DNA of 64,000 nt, taken from NCBI GenBank assembly GCA_018401645.1, contig JAGYKK010000004.1, positions 60,254-124,253 of the forward strand. Reading direction: 5' to 3'. Source of the stretch: Mycobacterium sp. (lineage in GTDB: Bacteria; Actinomycetota; Actinomycetes; Mycobacteriales; Mycobacteriaceae). This document shows positions 19,545 to 29,044 of this stretch, piece by piece. Below the pieces are notes generated by a model that saw nothing but the letters and a program-made list of their open reading frames with translations, was not told where the DNA came from and searched no databases. A program made the translations under genes and the position numbers. How positions within the stretch are numbered: position 1 is the first letter of the stretch; each line of letters starts with the position of its first letter.

Positions 19545-21278
19545 CCGCGCGCACCGTCGATGTAGCGGATTGGCGGCACCACGGCGCGGCGACGGGGTTG
19601 CTGCGCACATTCAACGACGCGGGCGTTATCGAATCGGCCGACGTGCTGGTGGCCCAGCGTTTGAGCGCCCTGTCCGGTGAGGCCGATGACCGGGTTTCGT
19701 TGGCGCTGGCGTTCGTCGTGCGGGCGGTGCGCGCCGGTTCGGTCTGTGTGGCATTGACGGAGGTCCCCCAGCAGGTGGGGATCGCCGACCTGCCGTGGCC
19801 GACTGCCGATGAATGGTTGGCGGCTGTCGGGGCGAGTGCGCTGACCCGCGACCCGCCGGTGCTTCATCTCGATGACGGCCTGCTCTATCTGGATCGCTAC
19901 TGGATCGAGGAGTGCCGCGTCGCCGAGGACATCCTGGCGCTGGCGGCCGCACGGCGTCCCGGCCCCGCGCTGGACATCAGCCGCCTGTTCCCGGACAGCT
20001 ACGCCGAACAGCGCGGGGCGGCGGAGTTGGCGCTGTCGCGCTCGTTGACCATCCTGACCGGAGGTCCGGGCACCGGCAAGACCACCACCGTCGCGCGACT
20101 GCTCGCACTGCTCGCCGAGCGAACCGAACTCGACGGCAAGCCCCGCCTGCGGATTGCGTTGGCGGCTCCGACGGGCAAAGCCGCGGCGCGACTTCTGGAG
20201 GCCGTCCAGCGCGAAGTTGATGCCTCGCGGTCGCAGACCAGAAGCGCCTTCCCGTTCTGACAGCCACCACCATGCATCGCCTGCTGGGCAGTCGGCCCGA
20301 TACCTCGTCGCGGTTCCGGCACAACCGGGAGAACCGGCTCCCCACGACGTGATCGTCGTCGATGAGACCTCCATGGTGTCGCTGACCATGATGGCTCGGT
20401 TGCTGGAGGCTGTCCGACCTGAGTCCCGGCTGCTGCTGGTCGGCGATCCGGACCAGTTGGCGTCGGTGGAGGCCGGTGCTGTGCTGGCTGATCTGGTCGA
20501 CGGGCTGGCGGCGGCCCCGACTCCCGGTCGCCACGCTGGTGACCCCGCACCGTTTCGGTGAGTCGATCGGAGCACTGGCCGATGCGATCCGCGATGGCGA
20601 CGCCAATGCCGCGGTCGAGGTGCTTGGCCGGCGGTGATCACATCGAGTGGATCGACGTTCACAACCCCGCCGACATGCTACGCAAGTCCTTGTGCCGCAT
20701 GCCCTGCGTCTGCGTGAGGCCGCTGTGCTCGGCGATGTGGGGCGGCGTTGCAAACCCTGGAACAACATCGGCTGCTGTGTGCGCACCGCCGCGGCCCCTA
20801 CGGCGTGGCGTACTGGAATCGGCAGATCGAACGCTGGCTGGCCGAGCAGACCGACATGCCGTTGTGGGCGGACTGGTACGTCGGCCGGCCGGTGCTGGTC
20901 CGGGCCAATGACTACGGTCTGGGCCTCTACAACGGAGACACCGGGGTCGCGGTGCTGCGCGACGGAGTGCTGCGCGCCGCGATGGCGTCGACGGCCGGCC
21001 CGGTCGAGTTCGCCACCAGCAGGCTCGCCGATATCGAGACCATGCACGCCATGACCATTCATAAGAGCCAGGGCAGCCAGGCAGGAGAAGTCACCGTGCT
21101 GCTTCCGCCCGAGGACTCCCGGCTGCTGACGCGCGAACTGTTGTACACGGCAGTCACCCGCGCGCGTGAGAAGGTGCGGTTGGTTGGTTCAGCTGACCAA
21201 CTGCGGGCAGCGATCGGCCGCCGCGCGGTGCGCGCCACCGGGTTGAGCCGGCGGTTGCGTGACGCCACCGGGGACTGA
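19541..21278 (+). pseudogene. recD: Exodeoxyribonuclease V subunit alpha (RecD), several frameshifts
   Basis: The gene starts with an ATGA overlap on recB. Frame 1 gives the N-terminal RecD domain and Walker A ILTGGPGTGKTTTVARLL, then reaches a stop at 20260. Other frames continue it: TTMHRLLG and HDVIVVDETSMVSLTMMARLL (Walker B), then LLLVGDPDQLASVEAGAVLADL, TLVTPHRFGESIGALADAIRDG, and from 20748 the intact C-terminal region with MTIHKSQGSQAGEVTVLLPP and LLYTAVTRAREKVRLVG. About five or six small slips are needed between 20232 and 20740, several next to C or G runs. All helicase motifs are still recognisable. If real, the cell would have RecBC without RecD. Confidence 0.88.
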
Positions 21279-21284
21279 GCCGCG

Positions 21285-21452
21285 GTGAACGGCGGGGACT
21301 GGGATACCACCATCACCGTGGACGGTGACATGGTCCTCAAGGTCCACGACGCTTTCCTGACCGCGCCCCCGATCCAGGTCGCCCAGGCCGCCGGGTACCG
21401 GCGCTGGTGCGGGCCCGTCACCGATCTAAGCTGGATCGTGAGGCAATCGTGA
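21285..21452 (+). CDS. Possible 55-residue ORF, weakly supported
   Basis: A GTG-initiated frame directly after recD encodes VNGGDWDTTITVDGDMVLKV, continues to residue 55 and ends so that its TGA overlaps the GTG of the next gene. Its third-position G/C bias looks coding. It has no recognisable domain and no strong ribosome binding site. It could be a genuine small gene coupled to the membrane protein downstream, or the displaced N-terminus of that gene if a frameshift lies near 21440. Confidence 0.3.
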   Translation: MNGGDWDTTITVDGDMVLKVHDAFLTAPPIQVAQAAGYRRWCGPVTDLSWIVRQS

Positions 21453-21751
21453 CGGATAACGACGTGGAGAAGCGCTGGCGCGACCCGGCGACGTTCCGGG
21501 CGGCGGCCAGGTATGTCGGCATCGTCGTGCTGTTGGCGGCGGTGGCCCTCGGAGCCACGGCCGTCTCGGGTTCGCTGTTTGCCGGCATCATGGTCCCCGG
21601 CAGCTTGTTCATCGGCGGGATCGGTGCACTGGTGCGGACCTATCAGGTCTGGCGCGGCTATGGAGCGTGGCGGATCTGGCATGCCGCCAGTTGGTTACTG
21701 CTGGGGCTGTCGATGTTCTTCCTCGGCGTTCCGCTCTCGGTGAATCAGTGA
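21449..21751 (+). CDS. Small membrane protein, 100 residues, hypothetical
   Basis: The GTG at 21449 (VTDNDVEKRWRDPATFRAAA) was chosen because the upstream extension is Arg-rich and unlike protein. The product has two or three hydrophobic segments: YVGIVVLLAAVALGATAVSG, SLFAGIMVPGSLFIGGIGALV and ASWLLLGLSMFFLGVPLSV. A short polar N-terminus precedes them. No family was recognised. It lies between recD and a CoA transferase on the same strand and is intact. Confidence 0.65.
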   Translation: MTDNDVEKRWRDPATFRAAARYVGIVVLLAAVALGATAVSGSLFAGIMVPGSLFIGGIGALVRTYQVWRGYGAWRIWHAASWLLLGLSMFFLGVPLSVNQ

Positions 21752-21767
21752 CCGCCATACTCATCGG

Positions 21768-22967
21768 GTGAGTCCTGCCCCGCTGCCGTTGGCCGGCGTC
21801 CGGGTCGTCGAGATCTCCAGCTTCGTCGCGGTGCCGTTGGCCGGGATGACATTGGCTGCCCTCGGCGCCGAGGTGGTCCGCGTCGACCCCATCGGCGGCG
21901 CCGCCGACTATCACCGCTGGCCGATCACCCCTGCTGGCGACAGCATCTACTGGGCCGGGCTCAACAGGGGCAAGCGCTCGGTCGCGGTAGACATGGGATC
22001 CGAGCAGGGCCAGAATCTGGTGCAGCAGTTGATCGCCGATGCTGGCATCCTGATCACCAATCTCACTGGCCGCCAATGGCTTTCCCATGCCTCGTTGGCC
22101 GCGCACCGCCCCGACCTCATTCACCTTGAGGTGCCCGGTCACCCCGACGGTGCGACCGCGGTGGACTACACCGTCAATGCCGCGACCGGTTTTCCGATGG
22201 TGACCGGTCCTACCGGCTATGACGGACCGGTGAACCACGTGATGCCGGTGTGGGACGTCAGTTGCGGTCTGTATGCGGTGGTTTCGGTGCTCGCCGCGCT
22301 ACGCCACCAGGAGAGGACCGGGGAGGGAAGTGCGATCCGGCTGCCACTGGACGACGTCGCCCTAGCTACCGCGGCGAACCTCGGGTTCCTGACCGAGGTC
22401 ATGGTCAACGGAACCCAGCGCCCCCGCCTGGGCAACGCGATCTACGGTCAGTACGGCCGAGACTTCATCAGCAGCGATGGGGTGAGCTTCATGGTGGTGG
22501 CCCTCACCGGCCGCCATTTCGGGGATCTCACCCGGTTGACCGGCACCACCGCGACGGTGGCGGCAATCGCGGAGTCGTTGGGTTCGGACTTCACCGACGA
22601 GGGCCAGCGCTTCCGGCACCGCGGCGTTCTGGATGGCTTCTTCGAGGCCTGGTTCGGTGCCCACACCGCCGAGGAGATCACCGATGCGTTGTCGGCGAGT
22701 TCGGTGCTGTGGGACCGCTACCGCACCTTCGAGGAGGTCGCACGGAGCCCACGGGTGACGGCCAATCCGCTGTTCGCCATGCTGGACCAGCCACGGATCG
22801 GCAGCTATCCGGTGCCGGGCCTGCCGATGTCGGTCGGCGGCGTACACATCCCGGCGCAGATCGCCCCCGTACTCGGGGAACACACCGCGCAGGTTCTCGC
22901 GCAGCAACTGGGGTTGACCGCGGATCGCATCGCAAACCTGGTTGAATCGGGCGTCGTGGCGACATGA
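21768..22967 (+). CDS. CaiB/BaiF family CoA transferase
   Basis: This is a 399-residue type III CoA transferase. The N-terminus PLAGVRVVEISSFVAVPLAG and AALGAEVVRVDPIGGAADYHRW is the family signature. GLNRGKRSVAVDMGSEQG follows, and the catalytic Asp is probably that in MPVWDVSCGLYAV. The family moves CoA between acyl-CoA donors and carboxylic acids such as carnitine, bile acids or 2-methylacyl acids. The acceptor here is unknown. The GTG start is 17 bases after the preceding gene. The stop overlaps the thioesterase ATG (ATGA), so the two products probably act on the same acyl-CoA pool. Confidence 0.93.
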   Translation: MSPAPLPLAGVRVVEISSFVAVPLAGMTLAALGAEVVRVDPIGGAADYHRWPITPAGDSIYWAGLNRGKRSVAVDMGSEQGQNLVQQLIADAGILITNLTGRQWLSHASLAAHRPDLIHLEVPGHPDGATAVDYTVNAATGFPMVTGPTGYDGPVNHVMPVWDVSCGLYAVVSVLAALRHQERTGEGSAIRLPLDDVALATAANLGFLTEVMVNGTQRPRLGNAIYGQYGRDFISSDGVSFMVVALTGRHFGDLTRLTGTTATVAAIAESLGSDFTDEGQRFRHRGVLDGFFEAWFGAHTAEEITDALSASSVLWDRYRTFEEVARSPRVTANPLFAMLDQPRIGSYPVPGLPMSVGGVHIPAQIAPVLGEHTAQVLAQQLGLTADRIANLVESGVVAT

Positions 22968-23770
22968 GCGAGGTTCTCGCGCGTCTACTCGATGTGCGCC
23001 CGGAGGATCTACCGGACGTCTTCACCGGAGCGCCCAACGGTCCGTCCGGAAAACGGGCTTACGGCGGGTTGCTCACCGCGCAGGCGCTGGCGGCGTCCGG
23101 ACGCGCGATCGGACCCGGGCGCAGGCCCACGAGTCTGCACACCCAGTTCCTCAGGGGTGGCGACGCGGGCGAACCGGTGCGCTACGCGGTCGAACGCGTT
23201 TACGACGGCCGCACGGCGGTATCCCGGCGGGTGCTGGTCGGCCAAGCCGGCAGGCTGCTGGCCACCGCCACCGCGTCGTTCGCCACATCGGCCCCGGGCC
23301 CGCGGCACGCTGACCGCACCGACTCGACCGACGACCCTGAGGGACTGCCCCGCACCGGCCCGATCGGACCGGCTCCCGCACTGCCGCCCGGGGAGATCGA
23401 CATCCGGATTCACGATGACGGCAGTGGGGTGGCGTTCGTCCGCAGGCTGTGGTGGCGCGTCACCTCGGCGCTGCCCGATGATCCGCTGGTGCATGCCTGC
23501 GCGGCGGTGTTCGTCACCGATATCTACGGCGTCGACGCGGTGCTGGCTGTCCATGGCTCTTCGATGACCGACCGCAGCCACCGTGCCGGCACCACCGATT
23601 CATCGATCTGGTTTCACGATGACATCCGCGCCGATGAGTGGAATCTCATGGAGTCGCGCTCGCCGGCGGCCGGGCGTGGCCGCGGGGTGATGATCGCCGG
23701 ACTGTTCGCCGCCGACGGTGCCCGCGTCGCGACACTGGTCCACGAGGGCCAGGCCGTCACCCGCGAATGA
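22964..23770 (+). CDS. Acyl-CoA thioesterase (TesB-like double hotdog)
   Basis: This is a 268-residue thioesterase of the TesB/acyl-CoA thioesterase II type. YGGLLTAQALAASGRAIGPG and PTSLHTQFLRGGDAGEPVRYAVERVYDGR form the first hotdog fold. WHRVTSALPDDP-like sequence (LWWRVTSALPDDPLVHACA), SSIWFHDDIRADEWNLMES and GRGVMIAGLFAADGARVATLVHEG form the second. Such enzymes release free acids from acyl-CoAs. It is translationally coupled to the CoA transferase by a four-base overlap and lies tail-to-tail with the acyl-CoA dehydrogenase. Confidence 0.9.
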   Translation: MSEVLARLLDVRPEDLPDVFTGAPNGPSGKRAYGGLLTAQALAASGRAIGPGRRPTSLHTQFLRGGDAGEPVRYAVERVYDGRTAVSRRVLVGQAGRLLATATASFATSAPGPRHADRTDSTDDPEGLPRTGPIGPAPALPPGEIDIRIHDDGSGVAFVRRLWWRVTSALPDDPLVHACAAVFVTDIYGVDAVLAVHGSSMTDRSHRAGTTDSSIWFHDDIRADEWNLMESRSPAAGRGRGVMIAGLFAADGARVATLVHEGQAVTRE

Positions 23771-23779
23771 CGCAGCGGG

Positions 23780-25075
23780 CTAAAGCTCGGCCACCTCGCG
23801 CTCGAGAATCTCGGCCAGCCGCGCCTGCGCGGCCGCCCTGCGGGTTGGCAGATGCTGGGACGGGAACAGCGTGTCCACCGGCTGGTACTCCTTGAGGGTG
23901 CGACGGGCCACGGTGAGCTTGTGCACCTCCGTGGGGCCGTCGGCGATCGCCAGCGACTGCGCGGCCACCATCATCTTGATGAACGGCATCTCATCGGACA
24001 CCCCGAGCGAGCCGTGCAACTGCATGGCCCGCTGCACCACGTCGTGCAGGACCGAGGGCATAGCGACTTTCACCGCGGCGATATCGCGGCGGACCTTTTG
24101 GTAGTCGTGGTAGCGGTCGATCTTCCACGCCGTGCGCAACACCAGCAGCCGGAACTGTTCGATCTGGATCCAACTGTCGGCGATCTTCTCTTGAGTCATC
24201 TGGAAGTCACCCAGTGGACCCTGGCGCGTCTGCCGGGACACCGCCCGCTCGCACATCATGTCGAAAGCCTTGCGAGCCAGCGCAATCGTGCGCATCGCGT
24301 GATGCACCCGGCCGCCGCCAAGCCGGGTCTGCGCGATGGCGAACGCCTGTCCCTCACCGCCGAGCACATGATCGGCCGGCACCCGGACGTCGTTGTAACG
24401 GACGTAACCGTGTGAGGCGTGCGCAGAGGACTCACCGCCAACGCCGACATTGCGGATGATCTCGATACCGGGTGCCTCGGCCGGGACGATGAATAGCGAC
24501 ATCTTCTGATGTGTGCGTGCCGTTGGGTTGGTCACCGCCATCACGATGTAGAACGACGCGAACCGGGCGTTGGAGGAGAACCATTTCTCGCCGTTGATCA
24601 CCCAGTCATCACCGTCGCGCACCGCCGCGGTGGTGAACAGGCCCGGATCCGAGCCGCCTTGGGGTTCAGTCATCGAGTAGCAGGACGAGATCTCACCGTC
24701 GAGCAGGGGTTGCAGATAGCGTTGCTTCTGGTCGTCCGTACCGAAAAGGGCGATGATCTCGGCATTGCCTGAATCCGGTGCCTGGGAGCCGAAAACCGAA
24801 GGTGCCCAACGGGACCGGCCCACGATCTCGTTCAGCAGCGCCAGCTGCACCTGACCGAATCCCTGTCCGCCCAGGTCCGGGCTCAAATGCGCCGCCCACA
24901 GGCCGTGGTCCTTAACCTTTTGTTGCAGCGGTCGCAACACGGCCATCAGTTCCGGATTCTTCTTGTCATAGGGATCCAGTGGCGCCAGATCCAGCGGCTC
25001 AAGGTCGGTGCGCATGAATTCCTCGACCCAGTCCAGTTTCTCCTGGTATTCCGGGTCGGTTTCGAAGTCCCACAT
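23780..25075 (-). CDS. Acyl-CoA dehydrogenase (FadE family)
   Basis: This is a 431-residue FAD acyl-CoA dehydrogenase. SCYSMTEPQGGSDPGLFTT is the substrate/FAD loop, and DDWVINGEKWFSSNA is the middle beta domain. TRLGGGRVHHAMRTIALARKAFDMM and LHGSLGVSDEMPF are the C-terminal helices, with IADGPTEVHK near the end. The family introduces an alpha-beta double bond into acyl-CoAs and passes electrons to ETF. The layout resembles the long-chain ACAD10/11-like subgroup. Its ATG (25075) overlaps the stop of the alcohol dehydrogenase upstream (TGATG), so the two are co-translated. Confidence 0.92.
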   Translation of the reverse strand: MWDFETDPEYQEKLDWVEEFMRTDLEPLDLAPLDPYDKKNPELMAVLRPLQQKVKDHGLWAAHLSPDLGGQGFGQVQLALLNEIVGRSRWAPSVFGSQAPDSGNAEIIALFGTDDQKQRYLQPLLDGEISSCYSMTEPQGGSDPGLFTTAAVRDGDDWVINGEKWFSSNARFASFYIVMAVTNPTARTHQKMSLFIVPAEAPGIEIIRNVGVGGESSAHASHGYVRYNDVRVPADHVLGGEGQAFAIAQTRLGGGRVHHAMRTIALARKAFDMMCERAVSRQTRQGPLGDFQMTQEKIADSWIQIEQFRLLVLRTAWKIDRYHDYQKVRRDIAAVKVAMPSVLHDVVQRAMQLHGSLGVSDEMPFIKMMVAAQSLAIADGPTEVHKLTVARRTLKEYQPVDTLFPSQHLPTRRAAAQARLAEILEREVAEL

Positions 25076-26108
25076 CAGGGCACCACCACCGCGCGGCCGG
25101 AGATCCGGCCGTCGCGCAAATCCCGGTAAGCCTGTGCCGCGTTGTCCAGCGAGTAGACCGTGCTCTCGGCGCTGATCTCGCCGCTATTCGCGAGGGCGAG
25201 CAACTCGGCGAGTTCACCGCGACTGCCCCAGTATGTGGTGGCGATGTTGACCTCGTAGGGCTGGGAGAAAAACGATAGCGGTACCTCGCCGCCGCCGATA
25301 CCGACGATGGTGAGGTCGGCAAGGCTGCGGGCAACCCCGCGCGCCAGCTCCAAAGTTGCTGTGGTGCCGACGAAGTCGATGATGACGTCGGCACCCCGGC
25401 CGCCGGTCAGCTCCCGGATCCGCGCGGCCGCGTCGCCGTCGGACACCACGGCGTGATGCGCCCCGACCTTCAGGGCCAACTCGCACGCCTCGGGTTTGAC
25501 ATCCACGGCGATCACTCTCGCGGCCGTGGTGGCCCGGGCGATCTGAATCGCGATATGGCCCAGGCCGCCGACGCCGATCAGTACGCAGGTGGCATCGGGT
25601 GGGAGCTTGGGCCAGGAGCGCCGGATCGCGTGGTACGGCGTCAGGCCGGCATCGGTCAACGGCGCCGCGGCCACCGGATCCAGTCCGGCGGGCAATGGCA
25701 CCAGGTAGCGCTGATGCGGGACCAGCAGGTAGTCGGCCATCCCGCCGTTGTTGCCCAGCCCGCCGCCGCCGGTCAGCGAAGGCCGCTCGCAATAGTTCTC
25801 CATGCCGACAAGGCACCGCGCGCACGCGCCGCATCCCCATGCGCCGTAGACGGCCACAGCGTCACCCTCGGCGACCCCGTCGACCCCGGAACCGATGGCG
25901 TGTACCCAGCCGGCATTCTCATGGCCCAGCGTCATCGGCAACTGCCAGACCGCAGAGGCGTCCATCTCGTAGAGCACATGTAAATCCGAATGGCAGGCCC
26001 CGGGCCGCGCGGACCGGACCACCACCTCGCCGGGACCCGGCACCCCGGATCCGGTATCTCCAAGAGTTCGGGTTCGCGTCCGAAACCCACCATCCGGAAT
26101 GCTCGCAC
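25075..26108 (-). pseudogene. Zinc-dependent alcohol dehydrogenase, one frameshift near the N-terminus
   Basis: The body (GEVVVRSARPGACHSDLH to GRAVVVP) carries the catalytic-zinc Cys in GACHSDLH and the GHENAGWVHAIG motif. The structural-zinc cluster is GCGACARCLVGMENYC, and the NAD site is LIGVGGLGHIAIQIA. The true N-terminus is in another frame. GTG at 26108 follows GGGAGG and reads VRAFRMVGFGREPELLEIPD, joining the body near 26048 if one G is restored to a four-G run. The longer uninterrupted frame from 26142 gives an unnatural N-terminus. A single missing base is a likely sequencing error. The enzyme would oxidise alcohols feeding the adjacent FadE. Confidence 0.85.
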
Positions 26109-26207
26109 TCTGCCTCCCGGCCGTGTCGTGTGAAATGCCCATTCCGCGCGTCTCGACTACATCCCCCGATTAAATTCGGCCGGCGGGGCCGGTACCGACG
26201 AATACGG

Positions 26208-27093
26208 CATGCTTTGGCCTGTGCTGCTGCTGACCTCCGGGTGCTCGGCCGGATGGTGTCGGGGGCCCCGACGGGTCGGCCGTCTCAGCGACTTCATCGT
26301 CCGGACTCAGCGATTCTTCGAACCGCAACTCATCGACCGTCTGGTGGTCTCCCGGCGCCGCGCCCGGCGCTGGTGTTGCCGTGGGCGCTGGTGTCCGACA
26401 TCCGCGCCGGTCGGGTCGGTGCTGGCCGCCACCGGCAACGAGTTGACGGGCTTCGAGACCGCTTCGCTGACGCAGGCGTTGGCACACGATGAGATCCTGC
26501 TGCGCCGCGACGTGCCCGACACCCAGATCGTCGACGTGGCGGGTCAACGTCTGGCCCGGGTGGCCGACGTGCTGTGTGCCCGGACTCGAGGTGTCCGACT
26601 GGAGATTCTCGGCGTGGAGGTGGGGATTCCGGCGGCGTGCGCGCTGGTTGGGTTTGGGGCCGGCTGGGTTTGGGCCGGATCGTTCCGTCAATCAGTGACG
26701 ACGTCGTCGCGTGGTCGGATCTTCATCTGACGTCGGATCGTGGACACGTGCAGCTGGCGACGCCCCGGTCTGCGGTGCACCGCCTCGGTGCCCGCGAACT
26801 GGCCCGCCTGGTGAGCCCCATGTCGACACCGACGCTGCTACCGAGATCCTGGGCGGCTCGCGAATCCGGAAACGGCCGCCGCGGTGGTGGCCGCCTCCCC
26901 ACCGATGTCGGGGGAGCGGATGTTGCGGGCCATGACTGAGCCCGAGGTGGCCCGGATCGTCGCCGCGATGCCGGCCGAGCATGCCGGGCGGTGGCGCAGC
27001 GTCCTCGCGCAGAGCGGGGTTGTTCGGCCGCCGCATTCTTCGTTCGCGGGTATGGCCGCATCGCCGTCACCTGATCCGGCGGAACCTGAATGA
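26208..27093 (+). pseudogene. MgtE intracellular-domain/PRC-barrel-like protein, many frameshifts
   Basis: Pieces in changing frames fit a single soluble protein: VGRLSDFIVR (PRC-barrel-like start), LLRRDVPDTQIVDVAGQRL, VVAWSDLHLTSDRGH with HRLGARELARLV, and RMLRAMTEPEVARIVAAMPAEHAGRWRSVL. The last two match the helical MgtE N-terminal domain (repeated A-D-ARILAAMP patterns). In actinobacteria such a protein often sits just before an Nramp transporter, as here (ATGA overlap at 27090), and is thought to gate or assist divalent cation transport. At least four slips break it. Upstream, a divergent dehydrogenase starts about 100 bases away. Confidence 0.55.
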
Positions 27094-28338
27094 GTGTGCT
27101 CCGTCGGCGTGGCGGCGTCCGTTACGCGGCTCTGCTGGCGGTCCCTGGGCCGGGCCTGCTCGCCGGACTGTCCGATGACGATCCGGCTGGGATCACGACG
27201 TACTCGGTGCTCGGCGCCGATTATGGCTACCAGTTGCTCTGGGTGCTGTTGCTGTCCCGCGGTGGTGGTCATCTTCCACGGACTGGCCGCGCGATGGGCG
27301 TGGTCACCGGACAGATTGATCGGCCTGGTGAGGCAACGTACGGCGTTCGGGCGCTGTGCTTGGCGCTGGTGGTCGCAAACATCGGCACGACCTGCGCTGA
27401 ATTCGCCGGTATCGCTGCTGGTTTTGAGATATTCGGCATCTCGCGATACGTCAGTGTCCCGGCTGCGGCGGCCATCGATGTCGCTACTGGTATTGCGCGG
27501 CAGCGCTTTCATCCATGGGTTGAGCGGTTGCTGCTGCTGGTGTCGACGGTGTTTTCGCCTACATCGTTTCCGGGTTCATGGCCCGCCCGAACTGGGGTGC
27601 GGGCTCTGCACGGAACGCTTCGTTCCGGAGCATGCCGCTCACACCGGGGGAGGAAGGCGGTCGCGATCGTGACCGCCATCCCGGCACCACCGCTGGCACC
27701 GTGGGGCCTGTCGTTTCATGCAGTCCCTATGCGGTCGATAAGAAGTTTGCGCACCGAGGACCTGGCACTGGAGCGCGTCGACGTCGTCATCGGCGCGGTG
27801 CTGACCGGGGTGATCGGATTCTTCGTGGTGAGTGGCGTGTGCGGCCACCCTGCACCGCGACGGCCTGCGCAATCACCGACGCCGCCGACGCCGCGGTCGC
27901 GTTACAGCGCTGGCGGGGGCCGCTGCCGGCACGCTCTTCGCCGCGGACTGATTGGAGCATCATTTCTCGCGGCCTCCATCCCTGCCGCTGTCGGACGGCC
28001 TACTCGGTGTGCGAGTACGCCGGCGCAGGCCGCCCTCGACGATCCCTTCCGCGAGGCCCGCACCTTCTACCTGACCTACGGCATCATCACGCTGGTAGGC
28101 ACCGGCATCGTGCTCACGCCAGACATACCCGCTGGTGACGATCCTGGTGGGCACAGGTTCTCAACGCGGTGCTGCTTGATCCCACTGTTGGTGGCAATGG
28201 TGGGGCTGGGCCGCGACCGCGGATCTGATGGGTAGTTACGCGACCGGGCGCGCGGGGCACCGCGGTCTAGCGGGTTCACCATTTACGGCGTCGTCGTGGA
28301 TCTGCGTGATCACGTTGGGCGTGACGGCGATAACCTGA
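27090..28338 (+). pseudogene. Nramp family divalent metal transporter, many frameshifts
   Basis: The start is intact: LAVPGPGLLAGLSDDDPAGITTYSVLG contains the Nramp TM1 motif (GPG...D-P-G) that coordinates Mn2+/Fe2+. Later pieces in different frames are LVVANIGTTCAEFAGIAAGFEIFG (TM3), RVDVVIGAVLTGVIGFFVV and FREARTFYLTYGIITLVGTGIVLTP. The end ITLGVTAIT stops at 28338. The helix order is that of Nramp throughout. Eight or more slips are needed, several at G or C runs. It would import manganese, iron or other divalent ions together with the MgtE-domain protein if the frames were restored. Confidence 0.75.
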
Positions 28339-28343
28339 TTTCG

Positions 28344-28993
28344 ATGGCTGCGATGCTCGCCCGGCACTGCAGATCCGATGTGCCTGCTCTGGCGCAGGCT
28401 TTTGGGTCGTGCGTTCCGGGACGACCCGGTGATGTCGTGGCTGGTGCCCGACGCCGGTCGGCGTGCTGCCGCACTGCCGGTTTTCTTTGGTGCGGTGGCG
28501 CGGCACCATTTCCTGGCCGGCGGGGAGCGGAGGTCACCACCGACGGGGTCCGAGCGTGGGCGCGGGCCGCGCTCTGGGATCCTCCCGGCCAATGGCGGCA
28601 GGCTCACGCCAGCAGATCGCCATGATGCCCGCCGTGATCCGCGCGTTCCGGGGCCGGCTGGGACCCGCGCGAGCGTTGGCTGAGCAGATGAAGGCCGTCC
28701 ATCCCAGCGAACCGCACTGGTACCTGGCGATCATCGGCAGCGATCCGTCGTTGCGCGGCAACGGTTCCGGGCACGCGCGATGGCGGTCGCGTCTGGATCG
28801 CTGCGGATGCCGAACAGCACCGGCCTATCTGGAGTCGGCAACTGACAACATCGCGTACTACCACCGGTTCGGATTCGAGGTCACCGGCGAGATCACCATT
28901 CCGGGCGGCCCAACCATGTGGGCCCATGTGGCGGCAGCCACGATAGACGGCGGCAGCCACGATAGATCGGTTCAGTGGCGGCAGCCACGATAG
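28344..28993 (+). pseudogene. GNAT family N-acetyltransferase, frameshifted
   Basis: The ATG at 28344 starts six bases after the Nramp stop. Fragments across frames read AMLARHCRSDVPALAQAFG, GRAFRDDPVMSWLVPDAGRRAAALPVFF, HWYLAIIGSDPSLRGNG (acetyl-CoA-binding R/Q-x-x-G-x-G/A motif region) and DNIAYYHRFGFEVTGEITIPGGPTMW. This is the usual layout of actinobacterial GNATs of about 200 residues. Several slips are needed. The last frame runs to 28993. With one base removed near 28918 the end would be TMWPMWRQPR and stop at 28946, inside the first copy of the 16-bp repeat. The substrate is unknown. Confidence 0.65.
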
Positions 28994-29017
28994 ATTTCAG
29001 TGCGGCAGCCACGATAG
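28931..29017. repeat. Four direct copies of a 16-bp repeat
   Basis: The sequence GCGGCAGCCACGATAG occurs perfectly at 28931-28946, 28950-28965, 28978-28993 and 29002-29017. The start-to-start spacings are 19, 28 and 24 bases. The copies lie between the convergent GNAT and DUF4185 genes. In the likely GNAT frame the unit encodes RQPR-stop, so it may derive from the gene's own 3' end. The spacers are too short and unequal for CRISPR. Confidence 0.85.
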
Positions 29018-29044
29018 GTGCGCGTGTCGTGCACGCTTGCCTCC

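Noticed and set aside
19361..20662. Minus-strand 433-codon open frame over the recB/recD junction
   Set aside because: No recognisable domain and opposite to recB and recD motifs; it is open only because of base composition.
28931..29017. CRISPR array
   Set aside because: Repeats are only 16 bases, spacers are 3-12 bases and no cas genes are present.
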